A stretch of 64,000 bases of DNA from Dama dama (GCF_033118175.1 NC_083714.1:10106001-10170000); one strand, 5' to 3'. Counted from the stretch's first letter, positions 11,216 to 21,352 are shown. Notes: a model not told the origin generated them from the letters alone. Numbers and translations: made by a program.

Positions 11216-12071
11216 ACTGACGCACTCACATACACACTATGAATACTTTAAAGGGCATTGGGATCATACAACAGTTAATTTTATAATCTTCTTCAAAGGA
11301 AAGTTTTTGTTTCTATTCTAAAAATTGTCCTTTAATTGGAAAAAAGTAACCCATGGAAAATGAAGAGAGATGCCTCTAAGTAGATGTGTGTGACCGTAGA
11401 TTGGGACATCTAGGAAATGGCATATTGTTATCTACCTCACAGATCTGTTGTGAGGAATAATGAACAAACCAACAGAAGATATCTGTTTTGCAACACTGTA
11501 AAACTTCAACAAATATATGAATAATTTCTCCATATGTTCTCCCCCAAGAGAAGAGATGACTTAAATAATAAGAGCTCATAGAGATCATTTGGATTTGAAG
11601 GAGCGGGAAGGAAATGTTTATGTTATGAATGTTATGCCATGTGTATTCTCTTTCAGAGCTTCTATAGCTTCTAAAATGGACACACCAATTTTCTCAGTTT
11701 CTGTGCTGTAGGAGGCACTAAGGGAATCAGCAGATACTATTTTTAGTCTGCCATTTTCAAAGTCTTAGAGTTGCTGGGTGTCTAGCTAGCTCTAAACAGT
11801 GTCTCAGTGCCTCCTGAATATGAAACTTCTTCTCTTTGTCCAGGCCTAGTTTTCTGTCTTTCATTCACACTGTTGCTCAGCTAGGCCTGTACATCCAGAA
11901 CCTAGCGTGGGTCATCTTGGTGAAAGATGACATGATCAAAGGTAGTCCTCCTGTGCTCAGAGTAACACTCAGATCCCTCAGTTGGTTTGGGCATGTATCC
12001 CATTTTGAATTTTTTTTGAAGTGCTGGGCATATGTATATTTTCCTATAAGAAATATTATTTTTAGTTGCAT
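11216..12071. other. Mostly unassigned; MIR remnant near 11,416-11,530
   Basis: TGTTATCTACCTCACAGATCTGTTGTGAGGAATAATGA at 11,426-11,463 matches the second half of a MIR. The rest, to 12,071, has only small chance frames (97 codons at most, at 11,836-12,129). No splice-site pattern or homology supports a gene. Confidence 0.4.
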
Positions 12072-12081
12072 AAGGAAGGTA

Positions 12082-12373
12082 TTTTATTTTATTGTCCTTT
12101 CCTTTTCTTCTCTTTTCCTTTTTTTCTAGTGATGAGGTTGCAGTTTTCTTTTTAGTATTTATTTATTTATTTGGCTGTGTTGGGTCTTAGATGTGGCATG
12201 TGGGATCTTTATTGTGGCACATGGGCTCTTCATTGTGGCTTCTCTCTACTTGCAGCACACGGGCTTCGTTGCCCCCATGGCATGTGTGATCTTACTTCCC
12301 TGACCAGGGATCAAACTCGCATCCTTTGCATTGGAAGGCGGATTCTTAACCACTGGACCACCAGGGAAGTTCC
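12082..12373 (-). mobile_element. CHR-like SINE, long form
   Basis: Antisense element with a T-rich tail (TTTATTTATTTATTTGGCTG), repeated GCACA/CGGGC text, CCTGACCAGGGATCAAACTCGC and ACCACTGGACCACCAGGGAAG. AAGGAAGGTA at 12,072-12,081 and AGGAAGGTA just after 12,373 look like the target duplication. Confidence 0.85.
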
Positions 12374-12383
12374 AGGAAGGTAC

Positions 12384-12879
12384 TTTAAGGTTTATTTCAT
12401 TCTCACATGTTGATTGTGCCTGGGGACTTTGTCTGATTGATCCTGTGACTAAACTTTCCCCCAAATCCTGCTGCTTAAGCATTCTCCCCTGTTGCTATGG
12501 GGCTGGGCAATCTCATGCAGACCCTTGCCTTTTCCTTTCCCATGGAATTCACTCCTTGGCTAACTGGTGGTTAAAACTATGGCTTGCTCATACCTCAAGG
12601 GGCTTTAATTGGGAGAGTACAGAAGTGAGCATCTTGTGAAACTACTTTCATCTCATGACCTTCACTGAAATCCTGGGAAGTGGAGATGTCATCTGACTGC
12701 CAGGTTTATTTGAAAGACATGATTGCCATTCCTCTAGGCATATATAATATTCTTGACATTGCCCAACTGGGAATGTCATGTGGTAGATTCAAAAATTAGT
12801 TCTGAGACCACCTGTTACCTAATTCCCGTGGCTTAGGGATTCCCCATTTTGACGCTGACCCACTTTCCTATGGGAAAGA
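12384..12879. other. No gene recognised
   Basis: Single-copy-looking sequence with no frame above 102 codons and no assigned repeat. It ends in the Bov-tA that follows. Confidence 0.35.
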
Positions 12880-12884
12880 AAGTA

Positions 12885-13076
12885 GGTGAAGTCGCTCAGT
12901 CATGTCTGACTCTTTGCGACCCCATGGACACCAGGCTCCTCCGTCCATGGGATTTTCTAGGCAAGAGTACTGGAGTGGGTTGCCATTTCCTTCTTCAGGG
13001 AATCTTCCCGACCCAGGGATCGAACCCAGGTCTCCTGCAGTGGACAGACGCTTTACCATCTGTCCACCTAGGGAAG
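12885..13076 (-). mobile_element. Bov-tA SINE
   Basis: Antisense: GTGAAGTCGCTCAGTCATGTCTGACTC, TGGAGTGGGTTGCCATTTCC, GACCCAGGGATCGAACCCAGG, ending TCCACCTAGGGAAG. A short internal deletion removes the usual GCAGCCTAC text after CCCATGGAC. Confidence 0.92.
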
Positions 13077-13159
13077 GGCTAGGGCTATTTATTCTTATTA
13101 TATTTTGCACTTGAAAACCACACAGTTTTGTTGTAAATAAAACTGGGTAGATAATGCAT

Positions 13160-14395
13160 GAAGGGAGAAAAGTCATTAAAAGTCTTAAAGGTCTATTACT
13201 ATGGATAAGAAAGAAGTGTCCACATTTGACTCCATATATTTTCCAGAAATTGTACTATGCCAGTATAATTATGCATTTTTAAGAATAGCAATGATGTAAA
13301 AATCCTACTTACAGTGTTATAAACTACTTTTTTATGACAAACACCATAGGTCAATTCAAGCCAATCAGTATAAGCTCACAGAATAATAAAAATGATCCTA
13401 TAATTTCTAATGATCCATTTCAGTATGATAATAATGATAAGAATCATTCATATTTATTCCTGACCTCTTCACTACCTAACACTGTTGTGCATGTTCAACC
13501 TATACTTAGTCTTTTCCTCCTCACCTATGAAGAGGAGCTACTGTTGCCCAACTTTATGTTTTTGTTTTCTTTTTTTCTGGCTGCACCGTGGGCCATGCAG
13601 GATTTTTAGTTCCCAGAGCAGGGGTCAAACCTGCAAAGTATATAGTCTTAACCACTGGACCACCAGGGAAGCCCCTGTTGCTGGACTTCAACCATCAGGG
13701 AAGTGAGGCACAGTGAGGGCAGGGTAGACGGTCACAAGGCTAAGATGTACACAGATTCTGTGTGGTCTCTGAGTCCCACATGTAACCAGTGTACACTACT
13801 GCTTCTCACCTGATAAGACACTCAGCCTCACTGTTCATCAGGGTACAGCAAAACTAATCAAACTGAGGCACAATACTTTTGCCCCAGTTAATCAGTAGGA
13901 ATTTAAAATATTGATAGTAAGTAGTATGGTTTGCAATTTGTGGAATTGTGTCCTGTTATACTGTGGAATGGGCTCCCCAACATCTTATTCTCCCTTCCTG
14001 TATCTCAGGGATCCTCCTGTTCTAAATTTATGGCTCTCTTGTAGGCAGAGCAGAGATTGCTTGTGTTTCTCATTGATTTTATTATTTTCTGTATTTACAA
14101 GAGTAACACATGTTTATAGGTTAAAAAAATGGAACATATAAAAGGAAATTATATAAAAATACCTTAAATATAGCACTCAAAGATAATCCCTACTAATGTT
14201 TTCATCTGGACTGTATGTTCCCCAATGCTTTCTGTTATGGGAATTTGTGTATTCATGCATGTACAGAGGCATTCATTTGCTCTGTACCAAAGGTAAGACC
14301 TCATTTTAGTTTTTCAATCTGCTTATATCACTGTACTGTGTTGAACAATATTGCTCAACAGGAGTGTCCAAGCCTTAACACATCTGAATTCCTGG
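13160..14395. repeat. Duplicated block, copy 1
   Basis: Colinear with 27,740-31,735 once inserted elements are removed. Shared anchors in order: TCATTAAAA...CTTAAA (13,172 and 27,770), CACTGTTGT (13,480 and 28,258), GAGGAGCTAC and GCCCAACTTTA (13,530 and 28,315), GGGCAGGG...CAGTCACAAG-like (13,718 and 28,368), CTCACCTGATAAGAC (13,805 and 28,458), TCAAACTGAGG (13,858 and 31,247), and CTCATTTTAGTTTTTCAA (14,303 and 31,695). The block includes a MIR-like core and the first bases of an MLT1-like LTR. Divergence looks large. No gene is seen in it. Confidence 0.7.
13557..13674 (-). mobile_element. CHR-like SINE in duplicated block
   Basis: Antisense: TTTTTCTGGCTGCACCGTGGGCCATG, AGGGGTCAAACCTGCAAAG, ACCACTGGACCACCAGGGAAGCCCC. 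It is absent from the matching position of copy 2 (near 28,336), so it was inserted after the duplication. Flanks GTTGCCCAACTTTA and GTTGCTGGACTTCA may be a decayed target duplication. Confidence 0.85.
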
Positions 14396-15336
14396 GAAAG
14401 ATAGATAGTGAGTAATGCCCACTCAGGAAAGACAGATATTTACAGTATCTTGGATTGAAAGTAAATGGCACTGGCAAAAGTGTTTTCCATTCCTATACTC
14501 TGTATGCAAATGAGGATGTCTGTAGATGCAGCATCTGATTGGATAAATGCAATCCAGGAAACTATGTCACAAAACAGGAGGGAGTTATCTGTGCTTGCAA
14601 TACATACTGCGCTATCTGGATCCTGTTATCTTGCTCTGTTTTCCAAGTGGCTTTCTTGCCGTCCTTCTGGGCAAAGATATACTTAGAGGAGTTCTCAGTT
14701 ATGCAGACAGACCTTTAGCATATGTGGAAGGAAAGAGTAAGGCAATGGGGTTCGGGAGTGTCTATTTCTAAATCCTGTATGCAAATGAGGCCATGCACAC
14801 AAGCGACATCAGAATTTATGAAATGCAATGGAAAAAAAAACTTGACAGAATGTTCCAGGGAGTTCTCTGTGCTTGTAATTGTTGCTGGGCTATCTCTATC
14901 TGTTATTCCTTGTCTGTATTGGAAGTGACTTCCTTGCCAGGTTCCTGGCCAGTGATAAAGAGGAATGCTCAGCAGGGAAAGACAGACATTTAGTGTATCT
15001 AACATTGAAATAGAAAGGCAGTGGCAAATGTTTTCCACTGTATAGGCTGTATGCCAATGAGCCCTTGAGAAGAGGCAGCAGCTGATTGGATAAAATGCCA
15101 TACAGGGAACCGAGTCACAAAACCCTAGGGAGTTATCTGTGCCTGCCATATCTGCTATGCTATCTCTATCTATTCATCACAATCTGTCTTCCAGGTGGCT
15201 CTCCAGATGCCCTTCCAGGTCATGATCATACTAGTGAAAAGTTCAGCCACCAAGGAAGCACATTTACAGTGTCTTGGGTTGGAAGACAAAAGCGGCAGCA
15301 GCGGCAGTGGTGATAATCGTGTTCCCAGTATATTCA
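14396..15336 (-). repeat. Octamer/CCAAT tandem array, left part (units 1-3)
   Basis: Tandem units of about 275-281 bp, with the octamer ATGCAAAT at 14,504 and 14,779 and the variant ATGCCAAT at 15,051. The leading partial unit (from about 14,400) is type D, followed by A, B and C. ATTGG starts 34 bp after the octamer start in units 1 and 3; unit 2 (type B) lacks it. Read on the minus strand, each unit is CCAAT, octamer, then a TATA-like site. The C unit is cut at 15,336 by BovB copy B and its missing right edge reappears at 18,064. No long frame or histone sequence is present. I do not recognise the family. Confidence 0.85.
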
Positions 15337-15727
15337 GTTTGGTTCAGTCGCTCAGTCATGTCCAACTCTTTACAACCCCATGAATAGCAGTATGCCAGGC
15401 CTCCCTGTCCATCACCAACTCCCGGAGTTTACTCAAACTCATGCCCATCGAGTTGGTGATGCCATCCAGCCATCTCATCCTCTGTCATCCCCTTCTCCTC
15501 CTGCCCCCAATCCCTCCCAGCAACAGGGTCTTTTCCAATGAGTCAACTCTTCACATGAGGTGGCCAAAGTACTGGAATTTCAGCTTCAGCATCAGTCCTT
15601 CCAGTGAACACCCAGGACTTATCTCCTTCAGGATGGACTGGTTGGATCTGCTTGCAGTCCAAGGGACTCTCAAGAGTCTTCTCCAACACCACAGTTCAAA
15701 AGCATCAATTCTTCTGCGCTCAGCTTT

Positions 15728-16873
15728 CTATATAATCCAACTCTCACATCCATACATGACCACTGGAAAAACCATAGCCTTGACTAGGTGGACCTTTGTT
15801 GGCCAAGTAATGTCTCTGCTTTTTAATATGCTATCTAGATTGGTCATAACTTTCCTTCCAAGGAGTAAGCGTCTTTTAATTTCATGGCTACAATCACCAT
15901 CTTCAGTGATTTTGGAGCCCAGAAAAACAAAGTCAGCCACTGTTTCTGCTGTTTCCCCATTTATTTCCCATGAAGTGATGAGACTGGATGCCATGATCTT
16001 AGTTTTCTTAATGTTGACATTTAAGCCAACTTTTTCACTCTCCTCTTTCACTCTCATCAAGAGGCTCTTTAGATCTTCTTCACTTTCTGCCATAACAGTG
16101 GTGTCATCTGCATATCTAAGGTTATTGATATTTCTCCCAGCAAACTTGATTCCAGCTTGTGCTTCCTCCAGCCCAGCATTTCTCATGATGTACTCTGCAT
16201 ATAAGTTAAATAAGTAGGGTGTCAAGGTACAGCCTTGACATACTCCTTTTCCTCTTTGGAACCAGTCTGTTGTTCCATGTCCAGTTCTAACTGTTGCTTC
16301 CTGACCTGCATACAGGTTTCTCAAGAGGCAGGTCAGGTGGTCTGCTATTCCCATCTCCTTTAGAATTTTCCACAGTTTATTGTGATCCACACAGTCGAAG
16401 GCATTGGCATAGTCAATAAAGCAGAAATAGATGTTTTTCTGGAACTCTCTTGCTTTTTCGATGATCCATTGGATGTTGGCAATTTGAACTCTGGTTCCTC
16501 TGCTTTTTCTAAAACCAGCTTGAACATCTGGAAGTTCACAGTTCAGGTATTGCTGAAGCCTGGCTTGGAGAATTTTGAGCATTACTTTACTAGCATGTGA
16601 GATGAGTGCAATTGTGCAGTAGTTTGAGTATTCTTTGGGATTGCCTTTCTTAGGGATTGGAATGAAAACGGACTTTTTCCAGTCCTGTGGCCACTGCTGA
16701 GTTTTCCAAATTTGCTGGCATATTGAGTACAGCACTTTCACAGCATCATCTTTCAGGATTTGAAATAGCTCAACTGGAATTCCATCACTTCCACTAGCTT
16801 TGTTCGTAGTGATGCTTTCTAAGGCCCACTTGACTTCACATTCCAGGATGTCTGGCTCTAGGTGAGTGATCAC
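15728..16873 (-). pseudogene. BovB reverse transcriptase remnant, 381 codons
   Basis: The longest open stretch in the window. It encodes the RTE RT domain in order: the LQARLQ finger region, QAGFRKSRGT, motif A FIDYANAFD, motif B GVCQGCTLTPYLFN, motif C YADD at residues 254-257 (16,103-16,114), and KVGLNVNIKKTKIM. Both motif C aspartates and the motif A aspartate are present. It has no ATG: the open frame begins at a GTG where the family reads through from the endonuclease, because of an upstream one-base deletion. It stops at ESWII, where a TGG-ATT-ATA-TAG replaces the usual continuation. Confidence 0.85.
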
Positions 16874-17367
16874 ACCATTGTGATTATCTGGTCATGAAGA
16901 TCTTTTTTGTAGAGTTCTTCTGTGTATTCTTGCCACCTCTTCTTAATATCTTCTGCTTCCGTTAGGTCCCTACCATTTCTGTCCTTTATTGAGCCCATCT
17001 TTGCATGAAATGTTCCCTTGGTGTCTCTAACTTTCTTGAAGAGATCTCTAGTCTTTCCCATTCTGTTGTTTTCCTCTATTTCTTTGCATTGATCTCTGAG
17101 GAAGGCTTTCTTATCTCTTCTTGCTATTCTTTGGATCTCTGCATTCAAATGGGAATATCTTTCCTTTTCTCCTTTGCTTTTTGCTTCCCTTCTTTTCACA
17201 GCTATTTGTAAGGCCTCCTCAGACAACCATGTTGCCTTTTTGCATTTCTTTTCCGTGGGGATGGTCTTGATCCCTGTCTCCTGTACAATGTCACGAACCT
17301 CCGTCCATAGTTCATTAGGCACTCTGTCTATCAGATCTAGTCCCTTAAATCTATTTCTCACTTCCAC
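16870..17367 (-). pseudogene. BovB linker-region remnant, 165 codons
   Basis: The segment between endonuclease and RT, rich in Lys and Glu (YSHLNAEIQRIARRDKKAF). It terminates in DQIITMV and a stop, overlapping the RT frame by 4 bp. The frame ends here only because GACCCAGATAATC has become GACCAGATAATC. The apparent 4-bp overlap is therefore damage, not a programmed arrangement. Confidence 0.8.
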
Positions 17368-17578
17368 CTATATAGTCATAAGGGATTTGATTTAGGTCAT
17401 ACCTGAATGGTCTAGCGGTTTTCCCTGCTTTCTTCAATTTAAATCTGAATTTGGCAATAAGGAGTTCATGATCTGAGCCACAATCAGCTCCCTGTCTTTT
17501 TTTTGCTGACTGTATAGAGCTTCTCCACCTTTGGCTGCAAAGAATATAATCAATCTGATTTCCGTATAGACCATCTGG

Positions 17579-18127
17579 TTATGTCCATGTGTAGAGTCTT
17601 CGCTTGTGTTGTTGGAAGAAGGTGTTTACTATGACCAGTGCGTTCTCTTGGCAGAACTCTATTAGCCTTTGCCCTGCTTCATTCTGTTCTCCAAGGCCAA
17701 ATTTGCCTGTTACTCCAGGTGTTTCTTGACTTCCTACTTTTGCATTCCAGTCCCCTGTAATGAAAAGGACATCTTTTGGGGGTGTTAGTTCTAGAAGGTC
17801 TTGTAGGTCTTCATAGAACCATTCAACTTCAGCCTCTTCAGCATTACTGGTTGGGGCATAGACTTGAATTACTGTGATATTGAATGGTTTTCCTTGGAAT
17901 CGAACAGAAATCATTCTGTTGTTTTTGAGATTGCATCCAAGCACTGCATTTTGGACTCTTTTGTTGACTATGATGGCTTCTCCATTTCTTCTAAGGTATT
18001 CCTGCCCATAGTAGTAGATATAATGGTCATCTGAGTTAAGTTCACCCATTCCAGTCCATGTTAGCATATTCACTATATGCAAATGAGGCTCTGGGTAGGG
18101 GCAGCATCTGATTGGATGAAATGCCAT
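17579..18127 (-). pseudogene. BovB endonuclease remnant fused to array sequence
   Basis: 182 codons. About the first 21 residues come from the tandem array, which lies upstream on this strand; the rest is the BovB APE-like endonuclease from TGMGELNSDDHYIYY on. It includes RRNG, the VYAPTSN block and the catalytic-type GDWNAKVG motif. It ends at HKRRLYTWT, where the family codon TCA has become TAA. The N-terminal QETH-type glutamate segment of the endonuclease is missing, so the fragment cannot be a full nuclease. Confidence 0.8.
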
Positions 18128-18343
18128 CCAGTAACCTAAATCACCGAACCCTAGGGAGTTATCTGTCCTTGCGATATCTACTATGTTATGTCTCAGTTCA
18201 TCACAATCTGTTTTCGAAGTGGCTTTTCAGGTGTGCTTCTGAGCAATGAGAGAATTAGGAAAATGTTCAACCACCGAGGACACATACTTACGGGGTCTAG
18301 GATTGAAAGCCAAAAGCGGTGGCGGTGGTGCTATGGTGTTCCA

Positions 18344-18396
18344 TTTTTATATACTGTATGCAAATGAGGCCATGAGAACAGGCAACAGCTGATTGG
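18344..18396 (-). promoter_or_regulatory. H2B-like promoter motif cluster, unit 5
   Basis: On the minus strand: CCAAT (18,392-18,396), 26 bp, ATTTGCAT (18,358-18,365), 4 bp, TATATAAAAA (18,344-18,353). CCAAT, octamer and TATA in this order are what vertebrate H2B promoters use. Whether it drives transcription is unknown. Confidence 0.5.
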
Positions 18397-18903
18397 ATGA
18401 AATGCTCTACAGGAAGCCCTGTCGAGAATCCCCAGGAAGTAAAGTGTGCCTAGAAGAATTACTGGAGTGTCTGTCTCTGTCTGTCCTTCTCTGGTGTGGA
18501 AGGTGCTTTCTTGATGCCCTTCCTGGGAAAGAGAGAGAGAGAGAGAGGAATGCCCACTCAGGAAGGACAGACATTTACATTATCTTGGAGTGAAAGTGAA
18601 TGGCATTGGCAAAAGTGTTTTCCCTTCCTATACCCTGTATGCAAATGAGGCCTTGTGCAGACCCAGCATCTGATTGGCTGAAATGCAATACCTGAAACTG
18701 TGTCACAAAACCCCAGAGAACCGTTTGTGCTTGCACTATATACTGCGCTATCTCCATCCTCTCATTTTCCATGCTCTGTTTTCCAAGTGGCTTTCTTGCT
18801 GCCGTTCTAGGCAAAGAGACACTTAGAGGAGTTCTCAGTTACAGGGACAAAAATTTACACTATCAGGAAATGAAGATTAAGGGGATGGGGAGCCATAGTG
18901 TCT

Positions 18904-18957
18904 ATTTATATATTTTCTATGCAAATAAGGCCTTGCACAAAAGCGACATCTGATTTT
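18904..18957 (-). promoter_or_regulatory. Octamer and TATA cluster, unit 7 (CCAAT lost)
   Basis: Minus strand: ATTTGCAT (18,919-18,926), then TATATAAAT (18,904-18,912) followed by AGAC. The CCAAT position (18,953-18,957) reads AAAAT, as in unit 2, so loss of the CCAAT box is a type B feature. Activity is unknown. Confidence 0.45.
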
Positions 18958-19180
18958 ATGAAACGCAATGGAAGAAACACTGGTCAAAATGTTCCAGGGA
19001 GTCATAGGTGCTTGCATTTGTTACTGGGCTAGCTCTTTCTGTTATTCCTCGTGTGTATTGGAAGTGACTTCCTTGCCAGGCTCCTGGCCAATGATAGAGA
19101 GCGGGGAAAGCTCAGCCGGGAAGGACAGACATTTAATGTATCTAGGATTGACAGAGAAAGGCGGTGGCAAATGTATTTTT

Positions 19181-19234
19181 CATTTTATACATTGTATGCA
19201 AATGAGGCCCTGTGTAGAGGCAGCATCTGATTGG
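19181..19234 (-). promoter_or_regulatory. H2B-like promoter motif cluster, unit 8
   Basis: Minus strand: CCAAT (19,230-19,234), 26 bp, ATTTGCAT (19,196-19,203), then GTATAAAATG (19,181-19,190), which begins five bases after the octamer. This is the cleanest three-part cluster. Confidence 0.5.
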
Positions 19235-19460
19235 ATGAAATGCCATACAGGGAACTGAGTCACAAAACCCTAGGGAGCTATCTGTGCTTGCTGATGTCTA
19301 CTATGCCATCTCCCTCCATTCATCAAAGTATGTTTTCAAAGTGGCTTTCCAGACACCACTCTGGGGAAACATAGAATTAGGGAAACATTCAGACACCAAG
19401 GAAACACATTTCAAGGCCCTTGGATTGAAATAGAAAAGCGGTCTTGGTGCTACTATTTTC

Positions 19461-19515
19461 CATTTATATATGGCGTATGCAAATGAGGCCATGTGAACAG
19501 GGGACATCTGATTGG
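19461..19515 (-). promoter_or_regulatory. H2B-like promoter motif cluster, unit 9
   Basis: Minus strand: CCAAT (19,511-19,515), 26 bp, ATTTGCAT (19,477-19,484), then TATATAAATG (19,461-19,470). It lies at the outer end of the array, so its upstream flank is array type D, then single-copy sequence. Confidence 0.45.
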
Positions 19516-19750
19516 ACGAAATGCTCTACAGGAAGCCTCTCAAGAATCCCCACCAAGTAAAGTGTGCTTGGAAGAGTTACTGGAGTATCTGTCTCGTCTC
19601 TCTTCTGTTGTAGGAGTGGCTTTCTTGACGTCCTTCCTGGCAAAGAGAAATATAGAGGAATGCCCAATCTGGAAGGACAAACATTTATATTATCTTGGGT
19701 TGAAAGCGAAGGACATTGGCAAAAGTGTTTTCCCTTCCTATACCCGGTAT

Positions 19751-21352
19751 GTTCCAGGGAATTTTAAAGCCCAGAGAAATTTGTGAAGAATTTAGGGGGA
19801 ATATTTGCAAACTCTACCTCAGATATTGGGTTAGTGTCTTTGATTTGTCCAACAACCTTACTATCAAGGAGACTGGCAAGTAATTTCAACTGAGATTCAG
19901 ATAAAAATGTAGAGAAACAATGAGCATGTTAAAATATGCCAAAAATCACAAGAACTAATATCATGAAATTATGTTTTAAATCCTATGAATTAATATTAAG
20001 TGGAAAAGAAAAGATAGGAAATCTCTTAGAAAAGAACATGAGAGTGTGCAAGTATGCTTTCACCTACAGGTCCCTGGAGAGGAGGTACCATCCTATGACA
20101 ACAGCCCCCTTTGGGTTGGGGGGTAGGAGTAGGACTGGTGAAAGAGGTAGGATAATTTTAATTTATAAATTTACTCATATATAGTGTTTGAAATGCTCTA
20201 CTCAGGAAAACCAGTATGTGGGTAAAACTTTGAAAGCAGAAAATACTTGTGAACAAAGTGACAAAAATTACTGTGTATTATTCATTATTTTGTGAAAGTA
20301 TTCCTTGTATTCAATTTCATTGGGAAATGAAGTTGATTTTTCAAACTGAATGGAATGTGTGTGTGTGTGTTTCTGTCCCTGTCCCCTTTGGTTCTTCTAC
20401 ATAAAATACTCACTCACAGTTGGATCTTTACCCTCAGTTCTGACCGGAGGTGGACTTCCAATCTCAGGTTTACATATTTCAGGAAATGAATTTTTTTAAC
20501 ATCACAGAAAAGTGATGGATAGAGAGGATTGCTCCAGTTACGTGAAAACCCAGAAAACCCTGGCTGTTCCCAAACTCCAAGCTCCCAAACTCCATCTCTC
20601 CCTCCTACTTGCCCAGCACCCTCTCTCCCGGCACTCTGAGAGCTTCCATACTGGATTTGGCCCCCATGTGGCATCATAACCGTCTCCTTGTTTGTTCTTT
20701 TTTTTAACGGAAAGCAGTACAATTCTCAGAGTAAAAAGATGTGGTGAAACGGTTTGTTTACAACGATAGCAATTCTATTCGGCATATTGATATGTATATT
20801 AAATCATTTCTGCTTGCTGTTGACCCCAAGTGTACTTCACATTCATTGATTCATCCCTCATCAGAGTCACATGATGCACAATGTGGACCACAGCAGAAGT
20901 CTGTCACAGGGAGCAGAGCATTCACCCTGCATTATCCCACCCCTATACTTGCTACCAAGCCTTTCTCCCACCCCCTATCATCTTCTAGCCAGGATAGTGG
21001 ACACAGCTGCCCAGAGGCTGATCTCATTCACGAACCTCTCAGTTATGTCCCTGGACCAGCACTGCCTTTCACCTACCACTGTCTACGTGCAGTTCTGCCA
21101 CCTGGTATTTCATCATGTGTAGGCTCAGAATATGTTTTCACAGTCTTTTACATTGTAAGGGTTTTTTTCAGAAAGTATTGGAATCATTCTGTGCTTACAC
21201 TCATAGGCTGGATTTTAAGAAAGGGTATGGTGTTTTGTTTGTCACTCTCTAAATAAATATCTTTGTAGAGAGATTTGAAAATGGCAGTGTACTACTGCCA
21301 CTTGTGACAGAAGCATTAATTGTAGCCTGAAGGAAGGATATAGGGACCTTTG
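19751..21352. other. No gene recognised
   Basis: Single-copy-looking sequence with a (GT)8 at 20,355-20,371. The longest open stretch, 171 codons at 20,741-21,256 on the plus strand, has no recognised domain, poor coding character and no surrounding exon signals. I treat it as chance. Confidence 0.4.

Larger units (their letters stand above)
15337..18063 (-). mobile_element. BovB LINE copy B, 2.7 kb, nested in array
   Basis: Minus-strand BovB from its 3' end (the complement of GAACTGAACC..., 15,337) to the middle of the endonuclease (near 18,063). It lacks roughly the 5' 0.5 kb of the 3.2 kb family length. Target duplication: GTATATTCA at 15,328-15,336 and GCATATTCA at 18,064-18,072, one mismatch. 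Joining the flanks restores an ordinary type C array unit. Three remnant frames cover endonuclease and RT. It shares with copy A the one-base deletion that separates the second and third frames. Confidence 0.95.
18064..19750 (-). repeat. Octamer/CCAAT tandem array, right part (units 4-9)
   Basis: Octamers start at 18,077, 18,358, 18,639, 18,919, 19,196 and 19,477, spacing 277-281 bp. Unit types in order are C', D, A, B, C, D. With the left part the whole array reads (D) A B C C' D A B C D, so a four-unit order of about 1.11 kb (18,639 to 19,749) repeats. ATTGG lies exactly 34 bp from the octamer start in units 4, 5, 6, 8 and 9; type B (18,953) has ATTTT instead. The array ends at 19,750 inside a unit, where the text jumps to GTTCCAGGGA, itself a type B phrase. 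Confidence 0.87.

Noticed and set aside
14465..15383. Series of overlapping frames of 60-75 codons with repeated MQMRPC-like residues
   Set aside because: They are translations of the repeat unit (the octamer region read as CMQM). Frames are not kept between units.
16870..16873. Programmed 4-bp overlap between two BovB frames
   Set aside because: The overlap comes from a one-base deletion; copies G and I read through in a single frame.
14396..19750. Histone H2B or H2A coding sequence behind the promoter-like units
   Set aside because: I looked downstream of each TATA on the minus strand for a histone start, fold motifs or the 3' stem-loop and found none. The first ATGs lead to short unrelated frames.
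14396..19750. CRISPR-like array
   Set aside because: Units are about 280 bp with no short direct repeats and spacers, and the genome is a mammal's.
20741..21256. 171-codon plus-strand open frame
   Set aside because: No recognised domain, low-complexity Ser/His/Pro mix, several shorter overlapping frames in other phases, and no exon signals. Consistent with chance.
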